63,927 bases of DNA from Aquificaceae bacterium (GTDB lineage: Bacteria > Aquificota > Aquificia > Aquificales > Aquificaceae), in contig JANXBA010000034.1 in the NCBI GenBank assembly GCA_025062075.1, positions 1-63,927 on the forward strand, given 5' to 3'. Within the stretch, counting starts at the first letter, position 1. Every line of letters begins with the position of its first letter. The position numbers were made by a program, and so were the translations under genes. A model generated the notes under the pieces. That model was not told where the DNA came from. It searched no databases and worked only from the letters and a program-made list of their open reading frames with translations. Below are positions 63,838-63,927 of the stretch, piece after piece.

Positions 63838-63927
63838 ATGTTCAGGGCGATTGAAGTTTATACAGACCCGACTGAAAATAAGAAAGCGGTCATAAGAAAC
63901 CTTTTGACTTCCTACAGGAAAACCGCA
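63838..63927 (+). CDS. Start of an unidentified protein (possibly TnpB/OrfB-like)
   Basis: ATG 63838 opens a frame that runs off the window edge (30 codons, MFRAIEVYTDPTENKKAV...). The pattern Y-x-D-P-T-x-x-x-x-x-x-x-R-x-L-L-x-x-Y-R resembles N-termini of TnpB/OrfB proteins of IS200/IS605 elements (L-x-P-T-x-E-Q...Y-x-x-x-x-N). Thirty residues are not enough for a firm call. The gene has a promoter-like TTGACA upstream. Confidence 0.4.
   Translation, partial: MFRAIEVYTDPTENKKAVIRNLLTSYRKTA

Overview
The window looks like chromosomal core DNA from a thermophilic, chemolithoautotrophic member of the Aquificaceae (the Hydrogenobacter / Thermocrinis / Hydrogenivirga / Aquifex group). Direct signs are a full-length reverse gyrase (17260-20688), purine-loaded coding strands rich in GAG, AAG and AGG codons, tandem [4Fe-4S] ferredoxins of the type that feed the reductive TCA cycle, a thioredoxin-like [2Fe-2S] ferredoxin close to Aquifex Fd4, an Aquifex-type metal-dependent KDO8P synthase, and functionally mixed operons. 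KdsA, a family 9 glycosyltransferase, TolC and FadL show a Gram-negative envelope. The genus assignment is inference.

Layout. 0-3.9 kb: ferredoxins, an MBL-fold hydrolase, a YqaA-type membrane protein, tRNA-Met, an M23 peptidase, DUF507, TrmN6-like methyltransferase and AtpC. 3.9-9.6 kb: tgt-soxW-like-tolC-ccdA-hisH-pyrF, then the unit tRNA-Leu(CAA)-queC facing it. 9.7-14.9 kb: rpsA-HU-tRNA-Pro, then a DeoR/NosL fusion, a GGDEF protein and a NuoG-like subunit. 14.9-22.8 kb (minus): fur, a zinc-ribbon-like protein, der, reverse gyrase, a membrane protein, dxs. 22.8-30.8 kb: thiE, stand-alone 5' exonuclease, argH, a LplA-DUF116-CdhB-like fusion, a DegT aminotransferase, a YkgJ-like protein and rlmB. 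31-33.9 kb: topA, ADP-ribosylglycohydrolase, hfq. 33.9-45.6 kb (minus): [2Fe-2S] ferredoxin, FadL, the unit tRNA-Arg-macro domain-pabB, dnaA-recN-ogg2, then CcmI-like lipoprotein-UPF0114-sigma54 activator-frdB-like-AKR, and an unknown secreted protein. 45.7-48.7 kb: tRNA-Leu(CAG)-ymdB-tandem HepT-like-moaD-GT9. 48.7-63.9 kb: DsrE, TlpA-like, thrC, hemL, Slt, CopD-like, rpoZ, pncB, GH57, accA, tRNA-Val, gmk, CoA-binding protein, proB, kdsA, purF, prmA and the first codons of an unidentified gene.

The DNA is extremely compact. Same-strand neighbours commonly overlap by 1-8 bases, and eight of nine convergent protein-gene pairs overlap tail to tail. There is no stretch over 300 bases without a gene; the longest is 252 bases, 30756-31007.

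The most interesting signal is how transcripts begin. In about fourteen first-of-unit genes a TATAAT-like -10 box lies only 6-8 bases before the start codon with no convincing Shine-Dalgarno, which implies leaderless mRNAs. Three further genes (queC, the macro-domain gene, ymdB) start 6-10 bases after the 3' end of a tRNA, so tRNA 3' processing would release nearly leaderless mRNAs. tRNA genes themselves have very short predicted 5' leaders. Other points for follow-up are the three-part lipoate-ligase fusion, a tandem HepT-like protein lacking the catalytic His, a NosL domain fused to a DeoR-type HTH, strong over-representation of the palindrome GAGCTC, and paired ADP-ribose-processing genes. 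No CRISPR array, complete insertion sequence, rRNA or prophage was seen.
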